Origin: an uncultured Bdellovibrionales bacterium
GTDB lineage: Bacteria; Bdellovibrionota; Bdellovibrionia; Bdellovibrionales; Bdellovibrionaceae
Direction of reading: 5' to 3'
Assembly: GCA_903926205.1 (NCBI GenBank)
Contig: CAIYID010000020.1
Span: 1-63,226, forward strand
DNA length: 63,226 nucleotides
Part shown: piece after piece, positions 1-10,576 of the stretch
Layout of the letters: every line of letters starts with the position of its first letter
How positions within the stretch are numbered: position 1 is the first letter of the stretch
Notes under the pieces: model-generated
Database searches by the model: none
What the model was told of the DNA's origin: nothing
The model's input: the letters and a program-made list of their open reading frames with translations, nothing else
Position numbers and translations under genes: made by a program

Positions 1-224
1 ATAGGGAAAAATTGCAAACTACGCTTCCTGTAGGAAAAAAACTTGATCAGGATAAAATGCTCAATTAATAATCACGTCGCTGCCGCTCCGCTGGTGCACT
101 CGAATGAAAGCCGGTGGTGGATCACGATGAAATCAGCCACCAATCCTTTATCTTAATATTTATGTATGCAAACACGGAGAACTCATATGATAATTTTAGG
201 CACTCGTAGAAAGAGCGCTATTTA

Positions 225-1817
225 TCAAAATTTATTTCGTAAATACTCAAAAAACATATTTACTCGATTTGGTGTCGGCATGATTTTTTTCACGCGTTCT
301 TCTGGCTTCAGTTTTAACAAATCCGGTTCTGAAATTAGTTTTTTGAGACATTCTAAACCAATACGAATTGTTTCTGATCGAATCTGTTCTCTATCTTCTT
401 TCGATAGCTCATTTTTCCTGCCATGAACTAAATCACTTCTCAACCCATAAAAATTCTTTAATTTCCTTAGGAATGGTGCCCGTTCATTTTCTTGTTTTAA
501 AAAGCGAGCGATACTGTTTGTTACATGTCGTGTAGTATCAGTTCTTGAGCTAAAAATACTTTCCCAAGCAATTATTGCGTCGACAATTGAATCTTCAGGG
601 GTATCTCGCTCATAAATAGCATATTTTAAACGTGCGAGAGGTACTTGTATATGTTTTCTATCGACTGTTGAAAGTGCTTGATACCAGTACTTAAAGTCTA
701 CAATAGACCCTGGAGCTATCTTTAAGTATTTTTTTGGGTAATCTCCAAAAGGATGATAGTTTCCCAGCATAACCAGTGGAAATCCATTTTCTATAAATTT
801 ATGAGGGAATGAATAATCCTCATTTAAAGAAAAACATAGAGCAAATCTTATGTTTTCAAAGCACTGATTTGCGAACAGAAAAAGCTGTTGAGAGAGAGCT
901 GGGCCGCAGTTGCCTCCTAGGTGCTCCACCTTGGTTGTGTATTTTATCTCAATAACTCCGCCAGAAATAAAACTAACACCCTCTTCAGAATGTGTCGTCA
1001 GTATTGAGTTAGAATGTGTCCCTGGATTTCCACGACTATCAAGAGCTCGGAAGACGCAATTTGAGAGATCAATTGAGTTTATCTTATCAAAAACAACTCC
1101 TTGTACTCCAATGAACATAGAGAAAATGGCCTCCTCATTTTTTGAAAGAGACCTCAGGCTGTTAATCGAATTGTTTATTTCTTTTAAGAGGTCATCAATA
1201 GCATAAGCCATCTTATTGCAACAATTTTGGAACGCTCTTGATATAATAATGTCGCAAGCAAGGCATACTTGTCTGGAAAAACTTAATTTGTTGGTGGTCT
1301 CAAACATAAAACAGTAATCTAAATTCTCTTGAGAATTTGTTAGCTTGTTTAAAGTATCACCCTTTACTAACTTGATAAACTCGTCTTGCTCTTGGCGGTT
1401 TGTCATATTTAAATTGAAGCGAGAGGCAAATGGGTTATTGATGATTGTTAAAAGTAGATTTGGATATTCTCGGATCGCAATTTTTTCAACAAATGAGAGT
1501 AAAGCATCTTCATTTGTTGAGTAGGGTATGGCGCCGCCACAAAGTTTTCGGCAATAAGTAAATATATTCTCATCGCCTATTGAATACCTGTCTATGACGA
1601 ATGCAAAGCCGTCTCCAAAACCACCCTCATTTATAAATTGGATTCTAGCCTTTGTAGTCGTATCTAGGAGCACGCCTAACGCGTATTTTTGAATGTCCTT
1701 TAAATTAAGCTCAGTAGCTGAAGCATCCCATTTTATATTTTCAGGATAATTAAGTGAGTATTTGAGTAATTCAACACCCAAATATTGTTTTACGGTTTTA
1801 TAATTACCTTCATTCAT
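225..1817 (-). CDS. HEPN/Apea-like domain protein (putative RNase or defence protein)
   Basis: Protein of 530 residues, not recognised over most of its length. The last ~130 residues are helical and carry an R-x4-H motif (RSDLVHG, Arg460/His465) preceded by a helix with AIIAWESIF. This is the pattern of the HEPN superfamily, closest to Apea-like HEPN domains, whose members are often metal-independent RNases in defence or toxin systems. The N-terminal ~390 residues show no motif I can name. I chose the ATG at 1817 because AAGGA lies 8 bases upstream; a GTG seven codons earlier has no clear ribosome site. It stands alone downstream of tRNA-Arg, with no antitoxin-like partner visible; bases 1-224 hold no supported gene. 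RNase function is inference. Confidence 0.6.
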   Translation of the reverse strand: MNEGNYKTVKQYLGVELLKYSLNYPENIKWDASATELNLKDIQKYALGVLLDTTTKARIQFINEGGFGDGFAFVIDRYSIGDENIFTYCRKLCGGAIPYSTNEDALLSFVEKIAIREYPNLLLTIINNPFASRFNLNMTNRQEQDEFIKLVKGDTLNKLTNSQENLDYCFMFETTNKLSFSRQVCLACDIIISRAFQNCCNKMAYAIDDLLKEINNSINSLRSLSKNEEAIFSMFIGVQGVVFDKINSIDLSNCVFRALDSRGNPGTHSNSILTTHSEEGVSFISGGVIEIKYTTKVEHLGGNCGPALSQQLFLFANQCFENIRFALCFSLNEDYSFPHKFIENGFPLVMLGNYHPFGDYPKKYLKIAPGSIVDFKYWYQALSTVDRKHIQVPLARLKYAIYERDTPEDSIVDAIIAWESIFSSRTDTTRHVTNSIARFLKQENERAPFLRKLKNFYGLRSDLVHGRKNELSKEDREQIRSETIRIGLECLKKLISEPDLLKLKPEERVKKIMPTPNRVNMFFEYLRNKF

Positions 1818-2012
1818 AAAGTGAGTCCTTGATGTCACAGGTGTTTTTAAATGAATCTAAAGAAACTGTAGTAATGGTGTGCCGTCAAGTGCAACCCCAC
1901 ACTTAAAGCTGCAAATCCAACTACAGCACTCAACTACAGAGTCACTACTGACCCCATGATTAGCTATGATTTAGAATGATTTGAGCTTCGACGAGCTAAG
2001 AGAGCTTCTTGC

Positions 2013-2038
2013 TTGTAAATATTTGTTATTGTTTACAA
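2013..2038. repeat. AT-rich inverted repeat
   Basis: TTGTAAA and TTTACAA form perfect 7-base arms around a 12-base AT-rich spacer. It lies between the 3' end of tRNA-Arg and the HEPN-type gene, so it could be an operator or a weak transcript end. No T-tract follows on the minus strand. The rest of 1818-2079 shows nothing I can identify. Confidence 0.3.
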
Positions 2039-2079
2039 ATTTCTAAAAATTGGAACTTTTTGTTTGAGTGAGGCTAGGT

Positions 2080-2156
2080 TGGTGCGGCCGGAGAGATTCG
2101 AACTCCCGACACCCTGGTTCGAAGCCAGGTACTCTATCCAGCTGAGCTACGGCCGC
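2080..2156 (-). tRNA. tRNA-Arg (anticodon TCG)
   Basis: On the minus strand the sequence folds as a full cloverleaf. The acceptor stem GCGGCCG pairs with CGGCCGC. The anticodon arm CCTGG/CCAGG encloses the loop CTTCGAA, giving anticodon TCG (reads CGA, Arg). The T arm contains GTTCGAATC. The discriminator A is followed by an encoded CCA (2080-2082). A consensus-like promoter lies just upstream. Confidence 0.97.
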
Positions 2157-2177
2157 ATCGGTTTGAAAATGGGGCTC

Positions 2178-2206
2178 AGAATAGGGGACGAGGCTTATGA
2201 AATCAA
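2178..2206 (-). promoter_or_regulatory. Sigma-70-type promoter for tRNA-Arg
   Basis: Read on the minus strand: -35 TTGATT, a 17-base spacer, -10 TATTCT. The predicted start lies about 15 bases before the tRNA 5' end, which suits a short tRNA leader. Confidence 0.65.
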
Positions 2207-2230
2207 TGTGATTTTGCGGCTTAAAAAACA

Positions 2231-2258
2231 AAAAACCCAGCATGGAAGCTGGGTTTTT
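2231..2258. terminator. Bidirectional intrinsic terminator
   Basis: AAAAACCCAGC and GCTGGGTTTTT form an 11-base stem around a 6-base loop, with A-tract and T-tract on the two sides, so it works in either direction. It most likely ends the minus-strand DsbA-like gene (stop at 2292). Confidence 0.85.
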
Positions 2259-2291
2259 TGTTTTTTATCGACTTTAATCGCTTTAAGGCGC

Positions 2292-3125
2292 TTATTTTTT
2301 GTCGGTTTCTTTAGGTTTTGCGGCGCCGGCGTCAGCAGTCACACCCAAATGACGGTCGATGATTTTTTTGAATTCTGGGAATGGATAAGCTCCGCGAAGA
2401 GAAACACCATTGATGATGTATCCAGGAGTTCCGTTGAAGCCGAATTTTTTCGCTTCTTCCATGTCAGCAGTGATTCGCTCCATGAGTTTTGGATCTTGCA
2501 AATCTTTTTCAAGTTTCTTCATGTCAGCGCCTGCTTTTTTTGCAGTTTCTTTCATGAAGGCTTCGCCTTTTGAGCGCAAATCATTTTGATTTTCGAACAC
2601 GAGGTCATGAAATTTATAAGCTTTTTCTGGGCTCTGACGAACCATTGCTTCGAAGTACTTCGCAGCAGGAAGAGCTTTCGGGTGGAAATCTAAAGGCAAA
2701 TGTTTGAAGATGAAACGGACTTTTGCACCGTATTCTTTTTGCACTTCTTTTACTGTTTGGTATCCGCGAGAGCAGAAGGGGCACTCAAAATCCGAGTACT
2801 CAATCAATGTTACTTTCGCATCAACAGGGCCTTGAGACGCGCGACTTTCTTCAATCACTGGCTTGAGTGGATTTTTGAATTCTTCATCGCGTTTGCCTTC
2901 TTCTTCTTTGGCTTGTTTATCTTGTTGGCCTTGTTGCGCTTTTCTTTGAGCTGCAGTCACGATTTCAAAGAATTTTTCTGGATCCTTTTCAATAGCTGCA
3001 AATACGATGCTTGGATCTTTCTCCACAGCTTTTTTGAGTTGATCAGAAGATGGAGCACAGCCACCCATGAACAAGGCTACTGCTGCCAATCCGACAATTG
3101 CTTTTAATGATGAATTCGTTTTCAA
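2292..3125 (-). CDS. DsbA-family thioredoxin-fold lipoprotein
   Basis: Thiol-disulfide oxidoreductase of 277 residues. A signal peptide ends in a lipobox-like FMGGC (lipidated Cys23), so it is probably membrane-anchored in the periplasm. A charged, Gln/Lys-rich linker spans ~25-95. The thioredoxin-fold domain has the CPFC active site at 115-118 and a cis-Pro loop (NGTPGYIING) near the C terminus, as in the DsbA / DsbC-like 'Thioredoxin_4' family. The start codon is TTG with GGGAGG 7 bases upstream. Monocistronic, ending at the bidirectional hairpin. Whether it oxidises or isomerises substrates cannot be told from sequence. Confidence 0.9.
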   Translation of the reverse strand: MKTNSSLKAIVGLAAVALFMGGCAPSSDQLKKAVEKDPSIVFAAIEKDPEKFFEIVTAAQRKAQQGQQDKQAKEEEGKRDEEFKNPLKPVIEESRASQGPVDAKVTLIEYSDFECPFCSRGYQTVKEVQKEYGAKVRFIFKHLPLDFHPKALPAAKYFEAMVRQSPEKAYKFHDLVFENQNDLRSKGEAFMKETAKKAGADMKKLEKDLQDPKLMERITADMEEAKKFGFNGTPGYIINGVSLRGAYPFPEFKKIIDRHLGVTADAGAAKPKETDKK

Positions 3126-3311
3126 GTTGTGTCCTCCCGTTAGGTTTGTAAATTTTGAAACCCTGTTAGTGTGGCATAATTCAAAAACAGATGGAAATAG
3201 TTTGATCTGCCGTGCTGCTGCAGGACTTTAGTATTGAAATTCGACTTGCGCGCTTTCCCATTGCGTCGGACCCTTGGAGTGACGCTCCTCCTTAGTCTAA
3301 ACTCTTTCATT

Positions 3312-4031
3312 ATGAGAAAAATTATTTTTTTACTGACTCTCGTGTTGTCGTTTGCGGTGCAAGCTGGATTATTGTTTTCCTATAACCGTTTGGCTTTGAA
3401 GGATCTCGATCAAATGAATAAATTGATTGTGGAAAAAATCAAAGAATCAAGAAAAGAAAGAGGCGACAAAACAATGCCTCTTAAAGAAGCGCTGCAAGCG
3501 GTGTTTTCTCGTCCTAATGAGGATTTTTTAATTGAAAAAGTTTTGCCACCTTTACGCAATGAATTGGAAGAACATGGCGCCTGGGAAAAAACCGTGAAGT
3601 CTTTGGTGAAGGAGTCTTTGGGCGCGTTAGAAAACGCGCAAGCTTTTAAGCCTCAGGCTCAAGTGACCTACGCCATCTTTTTAGAAAACTTGGTGGCAGA
3701 ATTACGGCCAAAAGTAGCGGAAGACTTTGAGCGTTCCATTCTCATGCAAATTCGAGAAGCAAAGCTTGAACTAACAAAAGAGGCAAATTCTGAGCGTCGA
3801 CTTCGGATGATGAAAGAGGGCACCTCACCTTCAGCGTTAGCCAAAGCGGTTTTAGAGACTTATGAACTAGGTCAAAAAAATGATTTGGTCACGTCTGAAA
3901 AGACTCTTGGTAAAGAAAAAACAGAGAAGATCATCGATAAAAATGATGCAAAAAGTACTGGCGACTCAGGTGAAAAACCGGCTCCGTCTGCAGAAAAATC
4001 GGAAAAGTCAGAAAAAGCCGAGAAAAAATAA
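3312..4031 (+). CDS. Secreted protein of unknown function, charged C-terminal tail
   Basis: Not recognised. From the ATG at 3312 (239 residues) it begins with a clear signal peptide, MRKIIFLLTLVLSFAVQA. The middle is Leu/Glu/Lys-rich and mostly helical, and the C-terminal ~40 residues are low-complexity Lys/Glu/Ser. An in-frame TTG at 3234, with AGGA eight bases upstream, would add 26 residues ahead of the signal peptide; I prefer 3312 because the signal peptide then sits at the N terminus. The stop is one base from the end of the convergent transglycosylase gene. Confidence 0.65.
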   Translation: MRKIIFLLTLVLSFAVQAGLLFSYNRLALKDLDQMNKLIVEKIKESRKERGDKTMPLKEALQAVFSRPNEDFLIEKVLPPLRNELEEHGAWEKTVKSLVKESLGALENAQAFKPQAQVTYAIFLENLVAELRPKVAEDFERSILMQIREAKLELTKEANSERRLRMMKEGTSPSALAKAVLETYELGQKNDLVTSEKTLGKEKTEKIIDKNDAKSTGDSGEKPAPSAEKSEKSEKAEKK

Positions 4032-4032
4032 C

Positions 4033-4743
4033 TTAATTTTGTGCAATGACTTCTGTGCGGGACGCAATCATTCGCTTGTAGATGTCTTTGTAGTTTTTCA
4101 TCACACGCACGCTATATTCTTTTGGCGTTTTTGAGGCTTTGTACATTCGGCGAACCTTTGCCAAACCTAAGTTATAGGCCGACAGATATTTATTCGCGAA
4201 ACCAGAAGATTGCTCTCGAAGAAGAGCTAAATAAGTAATACCAATTCGCACGTTTTCCACAGGATTTTCCAGAGTTTTTGGTCCCTGCCAAAATAAACCT
4301 TCTTTTTCGGCGATCCATTGTGCGGTATCAGGTTTTAACTGCATCAAACCAATTTCACCATGGCTGCCACGAGCCTTTGGGTTGAAAGAAGACTCGGTTT
4401 TGATGACGGCCATCACGAAGACGGGATCTAAGTCATTAGCTTGAGCTTCAGCAATAAGAGTCATTGTTAAGGTCAAAGCTTGTGCTCGATATTTTTTGGG
4501 TAAGTTTTTGTGAATATCATTATAGATGGTGACCTGAAGGTCCGAAATCGCCTCTGCTTTTTGAGCCAAACTGCCGCGGTAGTGCTTACCAAGAAGTTCT
4601 TTGGCATGAAGGACACGAGCGTCTTGATCAATAGGTTCTAAAGTTGTGGAGGCAATACGACCAAAATCAAAATTTTGAAATAAGAGAGCAACAATAGCGA
4701 GTCCGAAAGTCATCAGAAATTTTGAGTGTATTTTGCTGTTCAT
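4033..4743 (-). CDS. Lytic murein transglycosylase (SLT domain)
   Basis: Periplasmic enzyme that cleaves peptidoglycan glycan strands with formation of 1,6-anhydro-muramic ends. The 236-residue protein has an N-terminal hydrophobic segment (signal peptide or anchor, ~9-23). The Slt70-type catalytic domain starts near 95: ESSFNP holds the catalytic Glu117, followed by GEIGLMQL and later YLSAYNLG, the hallmark SLT motifs. The ATG start at 4743 has GGAGG five bases upstream; a TTG four codons earlier would lie within this site. Convergent with the gene to its left. Confidence 0.92.
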   Translation of the reverse strand: MNSKIHSKFLMTFGLAIVALLFQNFDFGRIASTTLEPIDQDARVLHAKELLGKHYRGSLAQKAEAISDLQVTIYNDIHKNLPKKYRAQALTLTMTLIAEAQANDLDPVFVMAVIKTESSFNPKARGSHGEIGLMQLKPDTAQWIAEKEGLFWQGPKTLENPVENVRIGITYLALLREQSSGFANKYLSAYNLGLAKVRRMYKASKTPKEYSVRVMKNYKDIYKRMIASRTEVIAQN

Positions 4744-4916
4744 AAAATCCTCCAATTGATTTTTTTGCAGGCCAAAACTTGATTCTAGGTTCGATACATA
4801 CTGGTATTACAAGGAGCGTGCCGAAGGCTTAACTTGCTGAAATAATTGAGTTCTCTCAATGGGTCGCAATAAAATTGAGGCCATTTCTAACGAGGGGACG
4901 GGGTGTCTAGGAAATT

Positions 4917-5024
4917 ATGTTCACCGCCAAAAAGTTCGGCAAATCCTTGACCAAAGATGAGGCGATTCAAAATGATAAAAATCTCAAAAAAAGTTTAAAG
5001 ACCTTCGACCTGATTTTGGTCTGA
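4917..5024 (+). pseudogene. Possible remnant: N-terminus of an amino-acid permease
   Basis: A 35-codon reading frame with AGGAAATT directly before its ATG. Its C-terminal half (LKKSLKTFDLILV) closely resembles the cytoplasmic N terminus of APC-superfamily amino-acid permeases just before the first membrane helix, where GIGAIIG-type sequence normally follows. Here a TGA comes immediately and no permease sequence is seen downstream. The rest of 4744-5083 holds nothing else I can support. Alternatives are a leader peptide or chance; resemblance is from memory, not a search. Confidence 0.4.
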
Positions 5025-5083
5025 ATGACTCAAGAAGAAACAGATTCTTCCGATGAAAACAATGCAAGGAAAGGAGTTCCTGC

Positions 5084-5362
5084 ATGTTTATTCAAGGAGA
5101 TCTTCAAGCTGTGTTTGACGCTTTATATTCGGTGGGTGCCATTGATCCTGTATTGAAAATGGATTGGGGCAAGATCACGAATGAGGCGGCAAAAAATCAA
5201 GGTTTAATGAATGAGGCCATCGTAGCTCTCAATAGCTGTGCCGGGGACAGAAAGAGTTTAGTGCAAAAACTAAGTCGACTTGAACCTCGCGTGGTTAACT
5301 TTATTGCCGTGGAGGTAGCTCGTGAGTTTGCAGAGTTCACATCGCGTTCTGAGCTTCACTAG
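5084..5362 (+). CDS. Small conserved-looking protein of unknown function
   Basis: A 92-residue soluble protein with no signal peptide or membrane segment and predicted mostly helical. Start ATG is preceded by AAGGAG. Not recognised. It overlaps the next gene by 41 bases, and the ribosome site of that gene (GGAGG) lies inside its 3' end, so the two are probably translationally coupled and form an operon with the CpaF ATPase. Confidence 0.65.
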   Translation: MFIQGDLQAVFDALYSVGAIDPVLKMDWGKITNEAAKNQGLMNEAIVALNSCAGDRKSLVQKLSRLEPRVVNFIAVEVAREFAEFTSRSELH

Positions 5363-5840
5363 AGTTGTTGTTTTCCTGCTCGCATTTTTTGTGCAAGTCA
5401 CACTGCGGGCTTGGGAAGTCGACATGAGTCGTCGGCAAAAGGATCTGCAAAAGCCACAAGGCCAAAGCCAAGGTCCACTGGTCACTTCAGAGGAGACTCG
5501 AACCGAAAATTTGGTTGGATCTTTTTTTGAAACCTCTGGTCCCACTCAAGAGATTGTGATTTTGAATACCGACAAGGGTTTTGTACCGGAGACTTTGCGT
5601 TTAAAAAAAGGAAACAATTATCGCATTCACGTCGTGAACGTGAACGAAAAAGAAAAAAACGTGAGTTTTATTCTTGACGCTTTTTCCGAGCATCATGGCA
5701 CTTTTTATGGCCAGCCAAAAGAGTTTTCCATCGTGCCAAAAATTGAGGGTATTTACTCTTTCCAATGTCCAGAAACTGCCAAACAAGGGCGGATTGTTGT
5801 GATCGGAAATGAAGAGCAAAGAAAACCTGCTTCAAAGTGA
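5322..5840 (+). CDS. Secreted cupredoxin-like protein
   Basis: 172 residues. The N-terminal segment VVVFLLAFFVQVTLRA is a signal peptide or anchor. The C-terminal ~95 residues have a cupredoxin-like beta sandwich pattern (FVPETLRLKKGNNYRIHVVNVNEKEKN, then GIYSFQCPETAKQGRIVVI). The usual His/Met copper ligands after the cysteine are not evident, so copper binding is doubtful. GTG start with GGAGG six bases upstream. It is embedded in an operon with a small protein (before) and a CpaF ATPase (after), suggesting an envelope role linked to that ATPase. Confidence 0.7.
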   Translation: MSLQSSHRVLSFTRVVVFLLAFFVQVTLRAWEVDMSRRQKDLQKPQGQSQGPLVTSEETRTENLVGSFFETSGPTQEIVILNTDKGFVPETLRLKKGNNYRIHVVNVNEKEKNVSFILDAFSEHHGTFYGQPKEFSIVPKIEGIYSFQCPETAKQGRIVVIGNEEQRKPASK

Positions 5841-5864
5841 GCCGTTATTCAACTGGGAGTTTTT

Positions 5865-6977
5865 GTGGCTGATAATTTAAATGTATTTCAACAAGCCATT
5901 CAAAACTTTCTTGGTCCGATTGTACCTTTTTTAAAAGATTCTTCCATTTCAGAAATTCTGATTAATGGTCCAAATGAAATTTTCATTGAAATCGACGGTA
6001 AGCTGCAAAAAACAACATCCTCTTTTGCTGATGAAGATGCCTTGAGAGCAGCGGTTAATAATATCGCGCAAAGTGTGGGTCGACGAATTGATACGGAAAG
6101 TCCTCGTTTGGATGCCCGCTTGCCTGATGGCTCGCGCATCGCAGCGGTCATTCCACCTTGTGCTCGTAATGGAACTTGTGTCTCGATTCGAAAATTCACT
6201 CAAAATCAAATCTCTTTCAAAGACTACGTGAAAATGGGAGCCATCTCTGTTGATGCGGCTCAGTTCATGGATATTTGCATGTTTCTGGGAAAAAATGTGA
6301 TCGTGAGCGGGGGAACAGGCTCTGGTAAAACGACTCTGCTGGGAATTCTCTGTTCGCGAATTCCAAAGGGCCAGCGGCTACTTGTGATTGAAGATTCTTC
6401 TGAATTGAGCATCAAATATGATCATGTGGTGAATTTTGAAACTCGAATGGCGGACCAACAGGGTCAAGGCGAAGTTTCAATGAAAGATCTTTTAAAATCG
6501 GCACTTCGTCTTCGTCCAGATCGAATCATCGTTGGGGAAGTTCGTGCCGCAGAAGCGATGGAATTGATTAACGCTATGAATACTGGCCACAAAGGTTGTT
6601 TAGGAACTGTGCATGCAAATTCGCCCCAGGATGCTGTTGTGCGTTTGGAATCACTGGCTCAGAGCGGTGACTCAAAAATTTCTGAAAAAGCTCTTCGTCA
6701 TCAGGTGGGATCAGCCATAGATATTATTATCCAAGTCTCTCGATATTCTGATGGTTCGCGTCGAGTGGGCTCGATCGCCGAAATTCGTGGTTATAGTGAA
6801 AATGGGACCTATGAGGTTCATCCAATTTACGAGATTCCACGTCTGGTGCGCGGTTCAGATGGTAAATTACAAGGGCGTTTGGAAGCCACCGGTGAAATAC
6901 CGAGCTTTATGCAAGAAATCATAGATAATAATTTGCCTTTTCCAATAGCAAAATTTCAGAAATCCACGGCCGCATAA
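5865..6977 (+). CDS. cpaF: CpaF/VirB11-type secretion ATPase
   Basis: Hexameric type II/IV secretion ATPase of the CpaF (TadA) class that powers pilus or secretion assembly at the inner membrane. 370 residues: N-terminal domain ~1-135, Walker A GGTGSGKTT at 149-157, then RLRPDRIIVGEVR and the His-box region GHKGCLGTVHANSP. GTG start. No other Tad genes (prepilin, TadB/C, RcpA) lie beside it, so its partner system is elsewhere or unusual. The immediate partner genes are the cupredoxin-like protein and the 92-residue protein. Confidence 0.88.
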   Translation: MADNLNVFQQAIQNFLGPIVPFLKDSSISEILINGPNEIFIEIDGKLQKTTSSFADEDALRAAVNNIAQSVGRRIDTESPRLDARLPDGSRIAAVIPPCARNGTCVSIRKFTQNQISFKDYVKMGAISVDAAQFMDICMFLGKNVIVSGGTGSGKTTLLGILCSRIPKGQRLLVIEDSSELSIKYDHVVNFETRMADQQGQGEVSMKDLLKSALRLRPDRIIVGEVRAAEAMELINAMNTGHKGCLGTVHANSPQDAVVRLESLAQSGDSKISEKALRHQVGSAIDIIIQVSRYSDGSRRVGSIAEIRGYSENGTYEVHPIYEIPRLVRGSDGKLQGRLEATGEIPSFMQEIIDNNLPFPIAKFQKSTAA

Positions 6978-7054
6978 GTCGGCGGATCGTCTTTATTCTG
7001 TGAGTATCATTTTTTCTCTCGCCTAGAGAGCTCCCTCTGAGTTAAAAGATCTTC

Positions 7055-9407
<2,353 letters not shown>

Positions 9408-9410
9408 GAA

Positions 9411-10031
9411 ATGTATCAGGGCGAGAAATTCAATACCATCACTCATTTGATGGGGGTTGTTTTTGCCCTCGTCGCCACGTCGATTCTTATCACGATGGCG
9501 GGCTTGAAAGGTGATGTTTGGAAAATCGTTGGCTTCAGTATTTATGGAGCCATGATGATTTTTCTTTATTCCATTTCAACAATATATCATTGGGTAAAAA
9601 ATCCATCCGTGAAAGATTTGTTTCGGCGGCTGGATCATATTTCCATTTATTTGATGATCGCTGGAACTTACACTCCTTTCACTTTGGTCGTTTTGACAGG
9701 AGTATGGCGCTGGACAATTTTTGGAGTTATTTGGGGTTTGGCTGTTATTGGAATTTTGCAAGAAATGATGATCGGGAAAAAAAATCGTATCATTTCCCTC
9801 ATTATTTATATCTTGATGGGCTGGTTGATCACAGTGGCAACCGGTCCAATGCTGGAACACTTATCGGCAGAGGGCTTTCGCTGGCTAGTCGCAGGGGGAT
9901 TGTTTTACACAACGGGTGTTGGAATTTTTGTTTTTGACGAAAAAATAAAACATGGTCATGGGATCTGGCATCTTTTTGTTTTAGCAGGAACCATTTGTCA
10001 TTTTGCCTGTCTCGTCGGTTATGTCATCTGA
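9411..10031 (+). CDS. Hemolysin III / YqfA-family membrane protein
   Basis: 206 residues with about seven membrane helices. It has the PAQR-superfamily metal-site signatures: YSISTIYH, LDHISIYLMIAGTYTPF, and a C-terminal HLFVLAGTICHF. These match the bacterial hemolysin III (YqfA) family; the cellular role is unclear, and a hemolytic activity should not be assumed. It starts 3 bases after enolase and is probably cotranscribed. Confidence 0.9.
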   Translation: MYQGEKFNTITHLMGVVFALVATSILITMAGLKGDVWKIVGFSIYGAMMIFLYSISTIYHWVKNPSVKDLFRRLDHISIYLMIAGTYTPFTLVVLTGVWRWTIFGVIWGLAVIGILQEMMIGKKNRIISLIIYILMGWLITVATGPMLEHLSAEGFRWLVAGGLFYTTGVGIFVFDEKIKHGHGIWHLFVLAGTICHFACLVGYVI

Positions 10032-10088
10032 GTATCACTGGCCAGCCTTTTCCTTAGCACGACGTCGGTCTAATCTAGACCTCTTGAT

Positions 10089-10105
10089 AACGAGAATCGT
10101 TTTTT
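10089..10105 (+). terminator. Weak hairpin with T-run
   Basis: AACGA and TCGTT form a 5-base stem with a GAA loop, followed by TTTT. It would end the eno-hemolysin III transcript. The stem is short, so confidence is low. Confidence 0.25.
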
Positions 10106-10137
10106 ATCTCGCAGGATAAGTGATAAGTTAATATTCA

Positions 10138-10449
10138 ATGGAATTTCTTTTTAAGGCCGCTGGTCGACTGCATGTTTTTCTTCATTCACCAATGAAAGTC
10201 TTTTGGTGTTGTTTGGTTTTTGTTTCGATGAGTCTTCTTTTGAACGGAAGTCTGCTGCGACTGTATGGGCTTCACCGGGATCAGCACCGACTCCAGGCAC
10301 AAACGCAACAGGTCAATGAAAGTATTTCTGAATTAGATCGTCAGTTGAAGCAAGCTGCTGATCCTGCATTTTTGGAACGCCAGGCGATGGATCGCTATGA
10401 CTTAGCTGATGAAAATGACTTGGTTTTCGTATTTTCTGATGATCAGTGA
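10138..10449 (+). CDS. FtsB/DivIC-family cell-division protein
   Basis: 103 residues: one membrane helix (~20-42), a periplasmic coiled coil (HRLQAQTQQVNESISELDRQL) and the ending ERQAMDRYDLADENDLVFVF, which is the typical FtsB/DivIC tail. FtsB bridges FtsQ and FtsL at the division site. Enolase lying upstream matches the common eno-ftsB gene order. No clear ribosome site precedes the ATG. Confidence 0.85.
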   Translation: MEFLFKAAGRLHVFLHSPMKVFWCCLVFVSMSLLLNGSLLRLYGLHRDQHRLQAQTQQVNESISELDRQLKQAADPAFLERQAMDRYDLADENDLVFVFSDDQ

Positions 10450-10576
10450 CTAATTCACAACACAATATAAGTGTCAAAAATTGTTACAGATAAAGGCTGT
10501 TTTTTTGCTGTTTTTACATGGAGTAAAAACTCTAGACTTGATTTTTTTAATGAATCATTTCAAACTCCTAACAGCT

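Noticed and set aside
166-426. Plus-strand ORF of 86 codons at the left edge
   Set aside because: Most of it lies antisense to the end of the HEPN-type gene and it has no recognisable sequence.
1-2156. A genomic island integrated at tRNA-Arg
   Set aside because: I found no copy of the tRNA 3' end in 1-2000, no integrase and no mobility gene; only the position is suggestive.
2064-2573. Plus-strand ORF of 169 codons over tRNA-Arg and the DsbA-like gene end
   Set aside because: It runs antisense through the tRNA and terminator and encodes Phe-rich nonsense typical of a shadow frame.
5865-6977. A full Tad pilus locus
   Set aside because: Only the ATPase is present; no TadB/C, RcpA, Flp prepilin or TadV genes surround it.
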